Assembly: GCF_947504105.1 (NCBI RefSeq)
Contig: NZ_CANNGP010000010.1
Span: 42,844 to 106,843, forward strand
Direction: 5' to 3'
Length of the DNA stretch: 64,000 nucleotides
Source: an uncultured Tateyamaria sp.
GTDB taxonomy: Bacteria > Pseudomonadota > Alphaproteobacteria > Rhodobacterales > Rhodobacteraceae
Each line of letters opens with the position of its first letter. The first letter of the stretch is position 1. The notes under the pieces were generated by a model. The model worked only from the letters and a program-made list of their open reading frames with translations, had not been told where the DNA came from and did no database searches. The position numbers were made by a program, and so were the translations under genes. Below are positions 33,331 to 42,720 of the stretch, piece by piece.

Positions 33331-34586
33331 TGCGCGGCCTTCCATGCCTCCACCATATCCTTGGTGATCAGCGTAGTGCCCTTTTCCGACACGCGGAAGA
33401 ACTTGGCATCCTCCACGGGGTCCTCGCCCACAACCAACCCGGTGGGAATCTCAACCCCCCGATCAATCACGCATTTGCGCAACCGGGCCGACCGGTTGAT
33501 GACCACGTTGGGCAAGACAACCGAATGATCCAGCACGGCATAGGAATTGGTGTGCACCTGCGTGAACAACAGCGAATTGCGCACCTCGGTGCCCGAAATG
33601 ATGCACCCGCCCGAAACCATGGACGAGATCGCCACCCCGCGCCGGTCCTTCTCATCATGGATGAACTTCGCGGGTGGCACGCTTTCGGAATAGGTCCAGA
33701 TGGGCCAGCTCTGATCCCACAAATCCAGCTCGGGCGTGAAATCGGTCAGGTCGATATTCGCCTCCCAGAACGCATCAAGCGTCCCCACATCCCGCCAGTA
33801 ACTCGGCGCGCCCTCGCCCCGGACACAAGAATCGTCAAAGCGATGCGCCACGGCTTTGCCGCCCTTCACGATCTCGGGGATCAGGTCATTGCCGAAATCA
33901 TGGCTCGAATTCGGATCGGCGGCATCGGCAATCAGCAACTCGCGCAGATACTTCCAATTGAAGACGTAAATCCCCATCGACGCCAACGCCTTGGTCGGGT
34001 CCTCGGGCGTGCTGGGCGGATCGGCGGGCTTCTCCAGAAAGGACGTGATCTGGCTGTGCGCGTCGACCGCCATCACGCCAAAGGCGGACGCATCGGCCCG
34101 CGGGACGGTCAGGCACCCCACGGTTACATCCGCACCCTGCTCCACATGCTGGCGTAGCATGATCTCGTAATCCATCTTGTAGATGTGGTCGCCTGCAAGG
34201 ATTACGATGTATTCGATGCCATAACTATCAACGATATCAATATTTTGCGTAACCGCATCGGCGGTGCCACGATACCACATCTCCTCGGACACACGCTGCG
34301 AGGCGGGCAGAATATCCAGAAACTCGTTCCGCTCTGCCCGGAAAAAGTTCCAGCCCCGTTGACAATGACGGATCAGGGAATGGGCCTTGTATTGCGTGGC
34401 CACGGCCATGCGGCGGATGCCGGAATTGACGGCATTGGACAGGGCAAAGTCGATGATCCGCGTCTTGCCGCCAAAGTAGACAGCGGGTTTCACCCGCCGG
34501 TCGGTCAACTCCTTCAACCGCGATCCGCGCCCGCCCGCCAGCACGAATGCCATGGACCTCTGGGACAACCGTGTCATGTCCGCCAT
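33327..34586 (-). CDS. glgC: Glucose-1-phosphate adenylyltransferase
   Basis: Makes ADP-glucose from glucose 1-phosphate and ATP, the committed step of bacterial glycogen synthesis. It has 419 residues. The nucleotide loop [19 protein letters not shown] is near residue 12, then [19 protein letters not shown], the catalytic [13 protein letters not shown] and the sugar site SMGIYVFN. The C-terminal left-handed beta-helix follows ([20 protein letters not shown]). The start at 34586 has GGGGAGGAAA upstream. It lies 13 bases after glgB. Confidence 0.97.
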   Translation of the reverse strand: MADMTRLSQRSMAFVLAGGRGSRLKELTDRRVKPAVYFGGKTRIIDFALSNAVNSGIRRMAVATQYKAHSLIRHCQRGWNFFRAERNEFLDILPASQRVSEEMWYRGTADAVTQNIDIVDSYGIEYIVILAGDHIYKMDYEIMLRQHVEQGADVTVGCLTVPRADASAFGVMAVDAHSQITSFLEKPADPPSTPEDPTKALASMGIYVFNWKYLRELLIADAADPNSSHDFGNDLIPEIVKGGKAVAHRFDDSCVRGEGAPSYWRDVGTLDAFWEANIDLTDFTPELDLWDQSWPIWTYSESVPPAKFIHDEKDRRGVAISSMVSGGCIISGTEVRNSLLFTQVHTNSYAVLDHSVVLPNVVINRSARLRKCVIDRGVEIPTGLVVGEDPVEDAKFFRVSEKGTTLITKDMVEAWKAAQ

Positions 34587-34599
34587 ATCGTTTCCTCCC

Positions 34600-36792
34600 C
34601 TAATGTTTGTGTCGGAACACCACCGTCGCCAAAGGCGGCACGGTAACATCCACGAAATCCGGCAGCCCGTCCCAGTCGCCACTCTGGCTTTGGAGCGCGC
34701 CCCCGTTGCCGCGGTCGCCACCGCCATAGGCCGCCGCATCAGTGTTCAGAACCTCCTCCCAAAGGCCCGGAACCGGCACGCCAATGCGCCATTGACGCAC
34801 GACCGGAGTGAAATTGCACACAACGACAACAGGCGCGTCACCGTCCTCGCCCCGCCGCACAAAGGCGGTCAGCGACTGATCAGGATCATTGGCGATCCAT
34901 GCAAAACCCGACGGGTCACAATCGCGCCGATGCAGCGCAGGCGTGTCACGGTAAAGGTGGTTCAGATCGCGCACCAACGCCTGCAACCCGCGCTGCTGAT
35001 CCCCATGCAGCGCATCCCAATCCAACGCCGCATCGTGGTTCCATTCGGCCCACTGGCCAAACTCACAGCCCATGAACAACAGCTTCTTGCCCGGATGGCC
35101 CCACATGAACCCATAATATGCACGCAGGTTGGCAAACTTCTCCCACTCGTTCCCCGGCATCTTGCCGATCATCGACCCCTTGCCATGCACCACCTCGTCA
35201 TGGCTGATCGGCAGGACAAAGTTTTCCGAAAATGAATAATCAATCGGCGATGTCATCAGGTGATGATCGTATTTGCGATGCACCGGGTCCTTTTCGATGT
35301 ACCGCAAGGTGTCGTTCATCCACCCCATGTTCCACTTGTACCCGAACCCAAGACCCCCCGCGTCCACAGGCGTGGACACACCGGGAAAGGCCGTGCTTTC
35401 CTCAGCCACCGTCATGATCCCGTCCACCTCACCATAGCAAAGGGTGTTCATCTCCTTGAGGAAATCGATGGCCTCGTAATTCTCCCGCCCGCCATCCTTG
35501 TTCGGCACCCATTCGCCGTCGGCGCGCGAGTAATCGCGGTAGAGCATCGACGCCACCGCATCCACACGTAGCCCGTCAATATGGTATTCCTTGAACCAAT
35601 ACAGCGCATTGGCGGTGAGGTGGTTCTTCACCTCGCGCCGCCCGTAATTGTAGATCAGCGTGTTCCAGTCCTGATGAAACCCCTCGCGCGGGTCAGCATG
35701 CTCATACAGATGCGTGCCGTCAAACTGTGCCAACCCATGGGCATCCGACGGGAAGTGGCCCGGCACCCAATCAAGGATCACGCCCAGCCCTGCCTTATGC
35801 GCGGCTTCCACCAGATCGCGGAACTCATGCGGCGGACCAAAGCGGATTGTCGGGGCATACAGACCCAGCGGCTGATAGCCCCACGACCCATCAAATGGAA
35901 ACTCGCTGATCGGCAGAAACTCCAGATGTGTGAAGCCCATCCAGACGGCGTAATCGACAAGCTCCGTCGCCAGCTCGCGGTAGCTCAGCCGCCGCCCGTC
36001 CGCCGTGTGACGCCAAGACCCCAGATGCACCTCATAGACAGAAATCGGCTTGTCCCGCTGTTGGGCGACACCGCGCCGCGCCATCCAGCCAGCATCGTCC
36101 CAGCCATAGCCCGAAATATCCCGCACGACCGAGGAGGTCTCGGGCGGATGCTGCGCGCCAAAGCCCACCGGATCGGCCTTGAGGAACGGCGTGCCGTCCT
36201 GTGGCGCGATCTCGTATTTATACAGATCACCGTCACCCAGGCCGGGCAGGAAAATCTCCCACACGCCGGTCTCGCCCACACGCCGCATTGGATGTCGGCG
36301 CCCGTCCCAGATATTGAAATCCCCCACGACAGACGCGCGCGCCGCATTGGGTGCCCAGACAGCAAAATGCGTGCCTGCCACACCATCCACGTCGATCACA
36401 TGCGCCCCGAGCGCCTGCCACAGCTGGCGGTGCGTGCCCTCACCCATCAGGTGCTGATCCATCTCCGTCAGGACAGGGCCAAAGCGATAGGGGTCCTCGA
36501 ACGCCCATTCCGCCCCGTCCGCAAACGTGGCCGTCAAGCGATACGCGGACTTGGAATTCGGCACCTGTGCCGCAAAAAGCGGCCCTTCAACGCGGTCCAG
36601 CGGAACGGTCTTGCGCCCCACCGCCGCTGTAACACTCGTTGCGTCCGGCACCAGGGCAACACACCACGCCACACGTCCGGTCGTGTGCACACCCAGAACA
36701 TCAAAGGGGCGGTCATGGCGCGCATTAAGCAGCGCATCGACATCCCCTTGGGTCATATGGGGCGGCAAACTGGTCGTGTCCGCCCCACCCAT
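34600..36792 (-). CDS. glgB: 1,4-alpha-glucan branching enzyme
   Basis: GH13 enzyme that introduces alpha-1,6 branches. It has 730 residues. Two N-terminal beta-sandwich modules are present (the second, CBM48, at [20 protein letters not shown]), then the barrel with [16 protein letters not shown], the nucleophile in [16 protein letters not shown] near 405, the acid Glu in [13 protein letters not shown] near 460 and [14 protein letters not shown] near 525. ATG at 36792 is chosen; it overlaps the alpha-glucosidase stop by one base (TGATG). Confidence 0.97.
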   Translation of the reverse strand: MGGADTTSLPPHMTQGDVDALLNARHDRPFDVLGVHTTGRVAWCVALVPDATSVTAAVGRKTVPLDRVEGPLFAAQVPNSKSAYRLTATFADGAEWAFEDPYRFGPVLTEMDQHLMGEGTHRQLWQALGAHVIDVDGVAGTHFAVWAPNAARASVVGDFNIWDGRRHPMRRVGETGVWEIFLPGLGDGDLYKYEIAPQDGTPFLKADPVGFGAQHPPETSSVVRDISGYGWDDAGWMARRGVAQQRDKPISVYEVHLGSWRHTADGRRLSYRELATELVDYAVWMGFTHLEFLPISEFPFDGSWGYQPLGLYAPTIRFGPPHEFRDLVEAAHKAGLGVILDWVPGHFPSDAHGLAQFDGTHLYEHADPREGFHQDWNTLIYNYGRREVKNHLTANALYWFKEYHIDGLRVDAVASMLYRDYSRADGEWVPNKDGGRENYEAIDFLKEMNTLCYGEVDGIMTVAEESTAFPGVSTPVDAGGLGFGYKWNMGWMNDTLRYIEKDPVHRKYDHHLMTSPIDYSFSENFVLPISHDEVVHGKGSMIGKMPGNEWEKFANLRAYYGFMWGHPGKKLLFMGCEFGQWAEWNHDAALDWDALHGDQQRGLQALVRDLNHLYRDTPALHRRDCDPSGFAWIANDPDQSLTAFVRRGEDGDAPVVVVCNFTPVVRQWRIGVPVPGLWEEVLNTDAAAYGGGDRGNGGALQSQSGDWDGLPDFVDVTVPPLATVVFRHKH

Positions 36793-38381
36793 CAAGCGAT
36801 GCGCCCGATCAGAAACCCGCTTCCACCCAGTGTCACGCGCGCGCCATCGACCTCAGCGGACTGGTCCAAAAGGGACGTCACCACATGGGGCACATCCACA
36901 CTCACAGGATCAGGCGACAGGTTATACAGGCACATCATGTTCTCCCCCCGCATGAACCCTAGCACGGGTTCCGGCAGATCAAGAAACACCGTCTTGCCTG
37001 CCCGCAAATCGTCCGACCCGCGGCGCAAGGCCAGCATCTCGCGATAAAACGCCAGCACGCTATTCTTCCCCTGCGTCGACACGGCACGCGCAGCTTGCGG
37101 CTCCTTGACCGGCAGCCATGTGCGGTTGGCTTGGCTAAAGCCCGCATTGGGCGCGTCAGCCTCCCAAACCATGGGCGTTCGGCACCCATCCCGACCCGTC
37201 TTCTCGGGCCAAAAGTTGATGCCCTCGGGATCGGTCAACTCGTCAAAACTCAGCACAGTATCCACCTGCCCCAGTTCCTCGCCCTGATAGATGCAAATGG
37301 ACCCTTCGAAACTCAGCAACAGAGCCGCCGCCTGCTTGGCCAAGGAATCCTGATCCACCCCATGCTCCAACCAACGCCCCACATGGCGCGGCACGTCATG
37401 GTTTGAAAACGCCCAGCAGGGCCAGCCTTCGGGTGCATCCCGAAAGAACGCCTCGATCCGCTCGCGAAAATGCTTGGGGCTGAAATCCGGCCCCAGCATT
37501 TCAAAGCTGTAGGCCATGTGCAGGCGCTGACCGGACGTGTACTGCCCCATGATGTCGATGGAATGATGGCTGTCGCCGACCTCACCCACCATGGTCCGAT
37601 CATCGTATTCGTCCAGAAGCGCGCGCAACCGCTCCAAAAACGCGATGTTCTCGGGCCGGTTCTTGGAAAACAGAGTGTACTGCATCTCGAACGGGCGCAC
37701 GGCCTCCTGCGCCCAGTCCGATGGGTTCGCCGCGTTGTCGCGTAACAGATGGTCGTGAAAATAGAAGTTCACGGTATCGAGCCGGAAGCCGTCGACCCCC
37801 CGATCCAGCCAAAAGCGCACGCAGTCCAGCAGGTAATCCTGCACCTCCCGGTTATGGAAATTCCAATCCGGCTGCTCTTTCAGGAAGTTGTGCATATAGT
37901 ACTGACGGCGACGCGCATCCCACGTCCAGGCTGGCCCACCGAAAATCGACAGCCAGTTGTTGGGTGGCGTGCCATCGGGGTTCGGATCGGCCCAGATGAA
38001 CCAGTCCGCCTTGGGGTTGTCGCGGCTCTGACGGCTCTCGGTGAACAGGGCATGCTGGTCCGACGCATGGCTCAGCACCTGATCAATGATGACCTTCAGG
38101 CCAAGGTCATGCGCCTTCGCGACCATCTCGTCAAACTGCGCCAAGGTGCCAAAGGTCGGATCGATATCGAGGTAATCCGACACGTCATACCCCATGTCGG
38201 CCATGGGCGACGGAAACACAGGGCTGAGCCAGATCGCATCGACACCCAAGGACGCCACATGGTCCAAGCGGTCCATGATGCCCTTGATATCCCCAATCCC
38301 ATCCCCGTCCGCGTCCATGAAGGACCGGGGATAAATCTGATAGGTCACCGACCCGCGCCACCAGTCCTGTCCGTCTGCCAT
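36792..38381 (-). CDS. aglA: GH13 alpha-glucosidase
   Basis: Oligo-alpha-glucosidase that releases glucose from maltose-type sugars. It has 529 residues and begins WWRGSVTYQIYPRSFMDADG, typical of GH13 alpha-glucosidases. The nucleophile Asp is in DGFRLDTVNFYFHD near 205, the acid Glu in RTMVGEVGDSHH near 270 and the transition-state Asp in WAFSNHDVPRH near 335. No signal peptide, so it acts on imported sugars. It is the first gene of the glycogen operon, downstream of a LacI-type operator. No sugar transporter gene accompanies it here. Confidence 0.93.
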   Translation of the reverse strand: MADGQDWWRGSVTYQIYPRSFMDADGDGIGDIKGIMDRLDHVASLGVDAIWLSPVFPSPMADMGYDVSDYLDIDPTFGTLAQFDEMVAKAHDLGLKVIIDQVLSHASDQHALFTESRQSRDNPKADWFIWADPNPDGTPPNNWLSIFGGPAWTWDARRRQYYMHNFLKEQPDWNFHNREVQDYLLDCVRFWLDRGVDGFRLDTVNFYFHDHLLRDNAANPSDWAQEAVRPFEMQYTLFSKNRPENIAFLERLRALLDEYDDRTMVGEVGDSHHSIDIMGQYTSGQRLHMAYSFEMLGPDFSPKHFRERIEAFFRDAPEGWPCWAFSNHDVPRHVGRWLEHGVDQDSLAKQAAALLLSFEGSICIYQGEELGQVDTVLSFDELTDPEGINFWPEKTGRDGCRTPMVWEADAPNAGFSQANRTWLPVKEPQAARAVSTQGKNSVLAFYREMLALRRGSDDLRAGKTVFLDLPEPVLGFMRGENMMCLYNLSPDPVSVDVPHVVTSLLDQSAEVDGARVTLGGSGFLIGRIA

Positions 38382-38416
38382 TGGTTCTGCCTTTAATTAG
38401 AGATGTGCACCACCAT

Positions 38417-38430
38417 TCAAAGCGCTTTGA
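38417..38430. promoter_or_regulatory. LacI-family operator upstream of the alpha-glucosidase/glycogen operon
   Basis: TCAAAGCGCTTTGA is a perfect 14-bp palindrome with the central CG typical of LacI/GalR operators, 36 bases upstream of the aglA start. It resembles the site I recall for AglR, the alpha-glucoside repressor of alphaproteobacteria. No LacI-type gene lies in the window, so the regulator would be encoded elsewhere. Confidence 0.72.
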
Positions 38431-38533
38431 CAGGCAACGGCAAGGCGAAAAACAATTGTTTCAAGTCGGGCCGACTGTGTGTCTAATCAGTATGGTCAAA
38501 TGATCGCTTAGCGGGACAAAGCTGCCGAAGTGA

Positions 38534-39013
38534 CTAAGAAAGGCTCTTCTCATACCTCCAAACTTGAAACGGAAAAACTCCGCTTAGTGCTTCGAATTCG
38601 ACAGTACGAAGACCTACATTTTTCCATCCAGATTTATCGTAAAATCTTGCGGCTCTGTCGTTGCCGACCGCGCACGACAGCCAGCCAAGGCTATAACCCG
38701 CTTTCATTAGGCGCTGTTCTGCATCGGTCATGAGTACTTGGGCCAGGCCAGTACCGCGTGCTTGGGGGGCCGTATACATTTGATACAGCTCATCTTCTTT
38801 GATCATGCAGAGGCCAAGAACATGGCCATTTTCGATATAAACCCGGACAAACTTTAAGTTGCTCCTAAGCCTATGAATAAAGCTTTCAGAAGTCCTCGAT
38901 CTCACTAGTTCAATCGGCACGATAGCAGAATGAGCTTCGTGCCAACCTCGTTCCCAAACACTAGCAGCGTCAGCGAGGTCATTCTGATGCAAGTTTGAAA
39001 TATGGAATTCCAT
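38534..39013 (-). CDS. GNAT family N-acetyltransferase, low-GC insert
   Basis: 159 residues. The acetyl-CoA-binding core is visible as LYQMYTAPQARGTGLAQVLMTDAE (motif A RGTGLAQVLM near residue 88), followed by LSCAVGNDRAARFYDKSGW, the typical NxxAxxFYxxxGF motif B. The substrate is unknown. Base composition differs clearly from its neighbours: 38821-38880 has 23 G+C of 60, while flanking genes are well above 60 %. This points to recent acquisition. The start at 39013 has no strong ribosome-binding site. Confidence 0.85.
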   Translation of the reverse strand: MEFHISNLHQNDLADAASVWERGWHEAHSAIVPIELVRSRTSESFIHRLRSNLKFVRVYIENGHVLGLCMIKEDELYQMYTAPQARGTGLAQVLMTDAEQRLMKAGYSLGWLSCAVGNDRAARFYDKSGWKNVGLRTVEFEALSGVFPFQVWRYEKSLS

Positions 39014-39154
39014 TGCCTGAAAATATGTCGTGTTTAGCGTGCCAGCAAGCCACGACACTTTGGGCTCAAAAATCCTTTTCTGGCAACGTCTGAAAACCAA
39101 GCGCTTCCACCCCGGCCATTGCGCCCGCGCGCACCACAAGCTACCCCATTCCAA

Positions 39155-40693
39155 ATGAAACCGATCCGCCTCATCAGTGGTTTCCTGACCGTGGGTGTCT
39201 GGACGCTGCTCAGCCGCATCTTGGGCTTCGTGCGCGAGATCATGATCCTGTCGCTGATCGGCCCCGGCCCGCTGATGGACGCCTTTGTTGCCGCCTTCCG
39301 CCTGCCCAACATGTTTCGCCGCTTCTTTGCCGAAGGGGCGTTCAATGCAGCCTTTGTTCCGATGTTCTCGGCCAAACTCGAAGGGGAAGAGGACGCCGCC
39401 CGCTTTGGCCGGGATGCCCTGAACGGGCTGGCGCTGGTCACACTGATCCTGACGGCGCTCGCCATGATTTTCATGCCCGCGCTGGTATGGGCCACGGCAG
39501 GCGGTTTTGGGCAGGAACGGTTTGACCTGGCGGTGGGCTTTGGCCGCATCGTCTTTCCCTACATCTTCTTCATGTCGCTGTCGGCACTGTTTTCCGGGGT
39601 GCTGAACGCCACGGGCCGGTTTGCGGCCGCCGCCGCGGCACCCGTTCTTTTGAACGTCATGGTGATTGGCGCCATGACACTCGCCTGGGCAACCGGTGGC
39701 GCGGCAATCAATTGGCTGGTCTGGACCGTCCCCCTCGCGGGTGTGGCGCAACTGGCGCTGACATGGGGGGCTGCCGCCCAAGCGGGCTTTGCCCTGCGCC
39801 TTGGTCGACCCCGCTGGACCCCGGACATGTCACGGATGGTCCGCACTGCGATCCCCGCCGCGCTCGCCACGGGGGTCATGCAGATCAATCTGGTCGTGGG
39901 TCAGCTCGTGGCCTCAAACTACGACAACGCGGTCAGCTGGCTGTTCGCCGCTGACCGGCTCTATCAACTGCCGCTTGGGGTTGTGGGGATTGCCGTGGGC
40001 ATCGTTCTGTTGCCGGACCTGTCCCGCAGGCTCAAGGCAAACGACATCGATGGTGCGCGTGCGGCCTATTCGCGCGCGGCGGAATTTTCCATGGCACTCA
40101 CCCTGCCCAGCGCAGTGGCGTTGGTGGTGATCCCATTGCCGCTGGTGTCGGTCCTGTTTCAACGCGGCGCGACGGGGGCGGATGACGCAGCCGCCATCGC
40201 TGTTGCCGTGGCGATCTACGGCGCAGGCCTGCCCGCCTTCGTCCTGCAAAAGGTGCTTCAACCCCAGTATTTCGCGCGCGGAGACACCAAACGGCCCTTC
40301 CACTACGCGTTGGTGGCCATGGTCATCAATGCCGCCATCGCCGTGGGGCTGTCACCGGCAATCGGCTGGATCGCCCCCGCCGTCGCCACGACCGTTGCGG
40401 GATGGGCCATGCTGGGACTGCTGTATATGGGGCTGCGCGGCATGGGGGACGTGGTGCAGGTCGACACCCGCTACCGCCAGCGCCTGCCGCGCATTGTCAT
40501 TGCATCGCTGGTGATGGGTGTCGTTCTGGGGGCTTTCGCAACCGTACTGAAACCCGCGCTTGGAACAGAAGGGGTGCGCTACTTAGCGCTGCTGGGGCTG
40601 ATCACGATGGGGGCAGGCAGCTATTTCGGCATCGCCCACGCCATCGGAGCCTTGAAACTGTCGGACATCCGTGGGGCTGTGCGACGCGGTTAG
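39155..40693 (+). CDS. murJ: Lipid II flippase MurJ
   Basis: MOP-superfamily membrane protein that flips lipid II to the periplasmic side for wall synthesis. It has 512 residues and about 14 membrane helices. Opening motifs RLISGFLTVGVWTLLSRILG and DAFVAAFRLPNMFRRFFAEG are diagnostic, as is ADRLYQLPLGVVGIAVGIVL near 265. ATG at 39155 is chosen because upstream sequence in frame is polar and not conserved-looking. It is convergent with the rhomboid-like gene (stops overlap). Confidence 0.97.
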   Translation: MKPIRLISGFLTVGVWTLLSRILGFVREIMILSLIGPGPLMDAFVAAFRLPNMFRRFFAEGAFNAAFVPMFSAKLEGEEDAARFGRDALNGLALVTLILTALAMIFMPALVWATAGGFGQERFDLAVGFGRIVFPYIFFMSLSALFSGVLNATGRFAAAAAAPVLLNVMVIGAMTLAWATGGAAINWLVWTVPLAGVAQLALTWGAAAQAGFALRLGRPRWTPDMSRMVRTAIPAALATGVMQINLVVGQLVASNYDNAVSWLFAADRLYQLPLGVVGIAVGIVLLPDLSRRLKANDIDGARAAYSRAAEFSMALTLPSAVALVVIPLPLVSVLFQRGATGADDAAAIAVAVAIYGAGLPAFVLQKVLQPQYFARGDTKRPFHYALVAMVINAAIAVGLSPAIGWIAPAVATTVAGWAMLGLLYMGLRGMGDVVQVDTRYRQRLPRIVIASLVMGVVLGAFATVLKPALGTEGVRYLALLGLITMGAGSYFGIAHAIGALKLSDIRGAVRRG

Positions 40694-41373
40694 CGACGGC
40701 GCAGAGTGCTCAGCACTCGGACCCATCCGCCGGGCATGACAAAGGCCGTCAGGCCAAAGCCGGCGCAGAAGCCCGACAATTCCGCCACCCAGGCATAACC
40801 CACCTGAAAGAACATCCCGAACAAAAGCTGCAAACCCATCAACACCCCGATCAGAGTAAAGGCGCGCGCCTGAGGTCCGCCGGTCGCAGCCAGTTTCTGC
40901 CACAGCAGAAACGTAAAGACACCAATCAGACCATAGACACTGGGATAGGCGCCAACCAACCACGCCTGATCCGTGACCAAGCCAAAGACGGTCGCGCCAA
41001 ATATCCCGCACAAAACAAACAGCAGGATCACGGCCCAACCGCCCATCACCTCACCCACCATCTTTCCCATGGCCAGCAGGATAACACCCGCAAACAGGGT
41101 CGAGGTGAACGTGCCGTGTACAAAAGGATAGGTCAGGAACCGCAGCAAATGCTCGGGCAAAAGAATGCCGTTGCTCAGCATGTAGTCAAATGCCTCACCC
41201 GAAAAGCTGTAGTCGTTCAACGCCTGCAACCGCCACCCAACAGCGGCCGGTCCGCCGATCAGGTTGGCCTCGCCCAGCGAAAACGCCAGCTCGGGCAGGG
41301 CCACCGCCAGGAAAAGCAGCCACACAGCGGGCGGCAAAGGGTTCACGGGGCTTGGATCATGGTGCTCGGACAT
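40690..41373 (-). CDS. Rhomboid-fold membrane protein lacking the catalytic Ser-His dyad
   Basis: 227 residues with about six hydrophobic segments. The rhomboid framework is recognisable: FLTYPFVHGTFTSTLFAG for the HG-x4-LxxN region, GAYPSVYGLIG near residue 140 where active rhomboids have GASGAIFGLLG, and AELSGFCAGFGL near 195 where they have AHLGGxxAG. By this alignment the catalytic Ser is Tyr and the catalytic His is Glu, so the protein is probably an inactive rhomboid (iRhom/derlin-like). It is annotated as a rhomboid protease in relatives, from memory. The start at 41373 gives a short cytosolic N-terminus. Confidence 0.8.
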   Translation of the reverse strand: MSEHHDPSPVNPLPPAVWLLFLAVALPELAFSLGEANLIGGPAAVGWRLQALNDYSFSGEAFDYMLSNGILLPEHLLRFLTYPFVHGTFTSTLFAGVILLAMGKMVGEVMGGWAVILLFVLCGIFGATVFGLVTDQAWLVGAYPSVYGLIGVFTFLLWQKLAATGGPQARAFTLIGVLMGLQLLFGMFFQVGYAWVAELSGFCAGFGLTAFVMPGGWVRVLSTLRRR

Positions 41374-41446
41374 GGGGGCCTGCCTGCTTGAACTTTGTTT
41401 AAGCCATGGGTAAGCCAACGACGCAAATTTGCCCAGAGGTAAGCCA

Positions 41447-42469
41447 ATGTCAGACAGCCAATTCACACCCCGCGTGTTCTCCGGCATGCAGCCTTCTGGC
41501 GGCCTGACGCTGGGCAACTACCTCGGTGCGCTCAAACGCTATGTAGAGATGCAGGACGAAGGCACGTACGAGACGGTCTATTGCATGGTCGACCTGCACG
41601 CGATCACCGTCTGGCAGGACCCTGCCGAACTGGCGGCCAAGACCCGCGAACTGGCCGCCGCATACATCGCCGCTGGCGTTGACCCCGAACGGTCCATCCT
41701 CATCAACCAGTCCCAGGTCCCTGAGCACGCCCAGCTTGGCTGGGTCTTCAACTGCGTGGCCCGCATGGGCTGGATGCAGCGCATGACGCAGTTCAAGGAC
41801 AAGGCAGGCAAGAACGCACAGAACGCGTCGCTTGGCCTGTTCGGCTACCCCGCGCTGATGGCGGCAGACATCCTGATCTACCACGCCACCCACGTGCCCG
41901 TGGGCGACGACCAGAAACAGCACCTCGAACTGACACGCGACATTGCCGCCAAGTTCAACCACGACTACGGCGTCGACTTCTTCCCCCTCACCGAACCGGT
42001 GATCAAAGGGGCGGCCACTCGTGTGATGAGCCTGCGCGACGGGTCCAAGAAGATGTCGAAATCCGATCCCTCGGACGCCTCGCGCATCAACATGACGGAC
42101 GACGCCGACACGATTGCGAAAAAGATCCGCAAGGCCAAGACAGACCCCGACGCCCTGCCATCCGAGGTCAAAGGGCTCGAAGACCGCCCCGAGGCGCGCA
42201 ACCTCGTGAACATCTACGCCGCCCTTGCGGACATGAGCGTCGAACAAGTGCTGGCCGATCACGGCGGCGCCCAATTCGGCACATTCAAACCGGCACTGGC
42301 AGAACTCGCGGTGGCAAAACTCAGCCCAATCGCGTCCGAGATGACGCGGCTGATGGGTGACGTCACCGAGATCGACAGGTTGCTGGCCCGCGGTGCAGAA
42401 CAAGCGCGCGAGATTACAGCGCCGATCCTGAAAAAGACCTACGAGATCGTGGGCATGGTCGGCAGTTAA
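41447..42469 (+). CDS. trpS: Tryptophanyl-tRNA synthetase
   Basis: Class I aminoacyl-tRNA synthetase charging tRNA-Trp. It has 340 residues. The HIGH-type motif appears as [19 protein letters not shown] near residue 10 and the KMSKS motif as [18 protein letters not shown] near 198, with the intermediate [22 protein letters not shown] at 41447 has AGAGGTAAG upstream. It is divergent from the rhomboid-like gene. Confidence 0.98.
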   Translation: MSDSQFTPRVFSGMQPSGGLTLGNYLGALKRYVEMQDEGTYETVYCMVDLHAITVWQDPAELAAKTRELAAAYIAAGVDPERSILINQSQVPEHAQLGWVFNCVARMGWMQRMTQFKDKAGKNAQNASLGLFGYPALMAADILIYHATHVPVGDDQKQHLELTRDIAAKFNHDYGVDFFPLTEPVIKGAATRVMSLRDGSKKMSKSDPSDASRINMTDDADTIAKKIRKAKTDPDALPSEVKGLEDRPEARNLVNIYAALADMSVEQVLADHGGAQFGTFKPALAELAVAKLSPIASEMTRLMGDVTEIDRLLARGAEQAREITAPILKKTYEIVGMVGS

Positions 42470-42538
42470 AGCGGGTTTCCGGCCATTGGCCGATCCGATA
42501 TGAACGGCTGCCTCCGTGTCTTGAATTTCTTAAGCTTA

Positions 42539-42660
42539 CGCCCGCTTTTTGATGGGCGTGAGCAGACCGCTAAGGGAGACAGGCGTGTCAGGGCATCTTG
42601 ATGCCCCTCACTCTCAAGCCGAACCAAGCCTGTTGCGCGCGCAACCTGAAAACAGGTTGT
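42539..42660. other. Structured intergenic segment after trpS
   Basis: Four inverted repeats follow one another: ACGCCC/GGGCGT (42539-42559), GGGCATC-tt-GATGCCC (42593-42608), TTGCGCGCGCAA (42635-42646) and AACCTG-aaaa-CAGGTT (42645-42660). No convincing reading frame crosses the region. It could be the 3' untranslated region of trpS, a small RNA, or an attachment or recombination site; the sequence does not decide. Confidence 0.4.
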
Positions 42661-42668
42661 CTCCACAC

Positions 42669-42701
42669 AAAAAATACGCCCCGCTCGGAACCAGCGGGGC
42701 G
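42669..42701 (-). terminator. Rho-independent terminator of the RTX-nuclease gene
   Basis: Read on the minus strand, a 9-bp GC stem (CGCCCCGCT / AGCGGGGCG, 7-base loop) is followed by a T-rich run (TATTTTTTG). It lies 20 bases beyond the nuclease stop codon. The plus-strand side has only a short T-run, so any action on trpS transcripts would be weak. Confidence 0.8.
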
Positions 42702-42720
42702 CACGTGTTTTACCTTCCGA

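Noticed and set aside
39014..39781. Upstream extension of the GNAT frame to 415 codons
   Set aside because: The extension runs antisense through murJ and contains no conserved sequence; the GNAT fold starts at 39013.
42466..42666. 66-codon minus-strand frame between trpS and the nuclease
   Set aside because: Overlaps the hairpin cluster and trpS end, no motif, no ribosome-binding site.
42669..42701. Considered as terminator for trpS on the plus strand
   Set aside because: The T-run is clear only on the minus strand; more than 200 bases separate it from the trpS stop.
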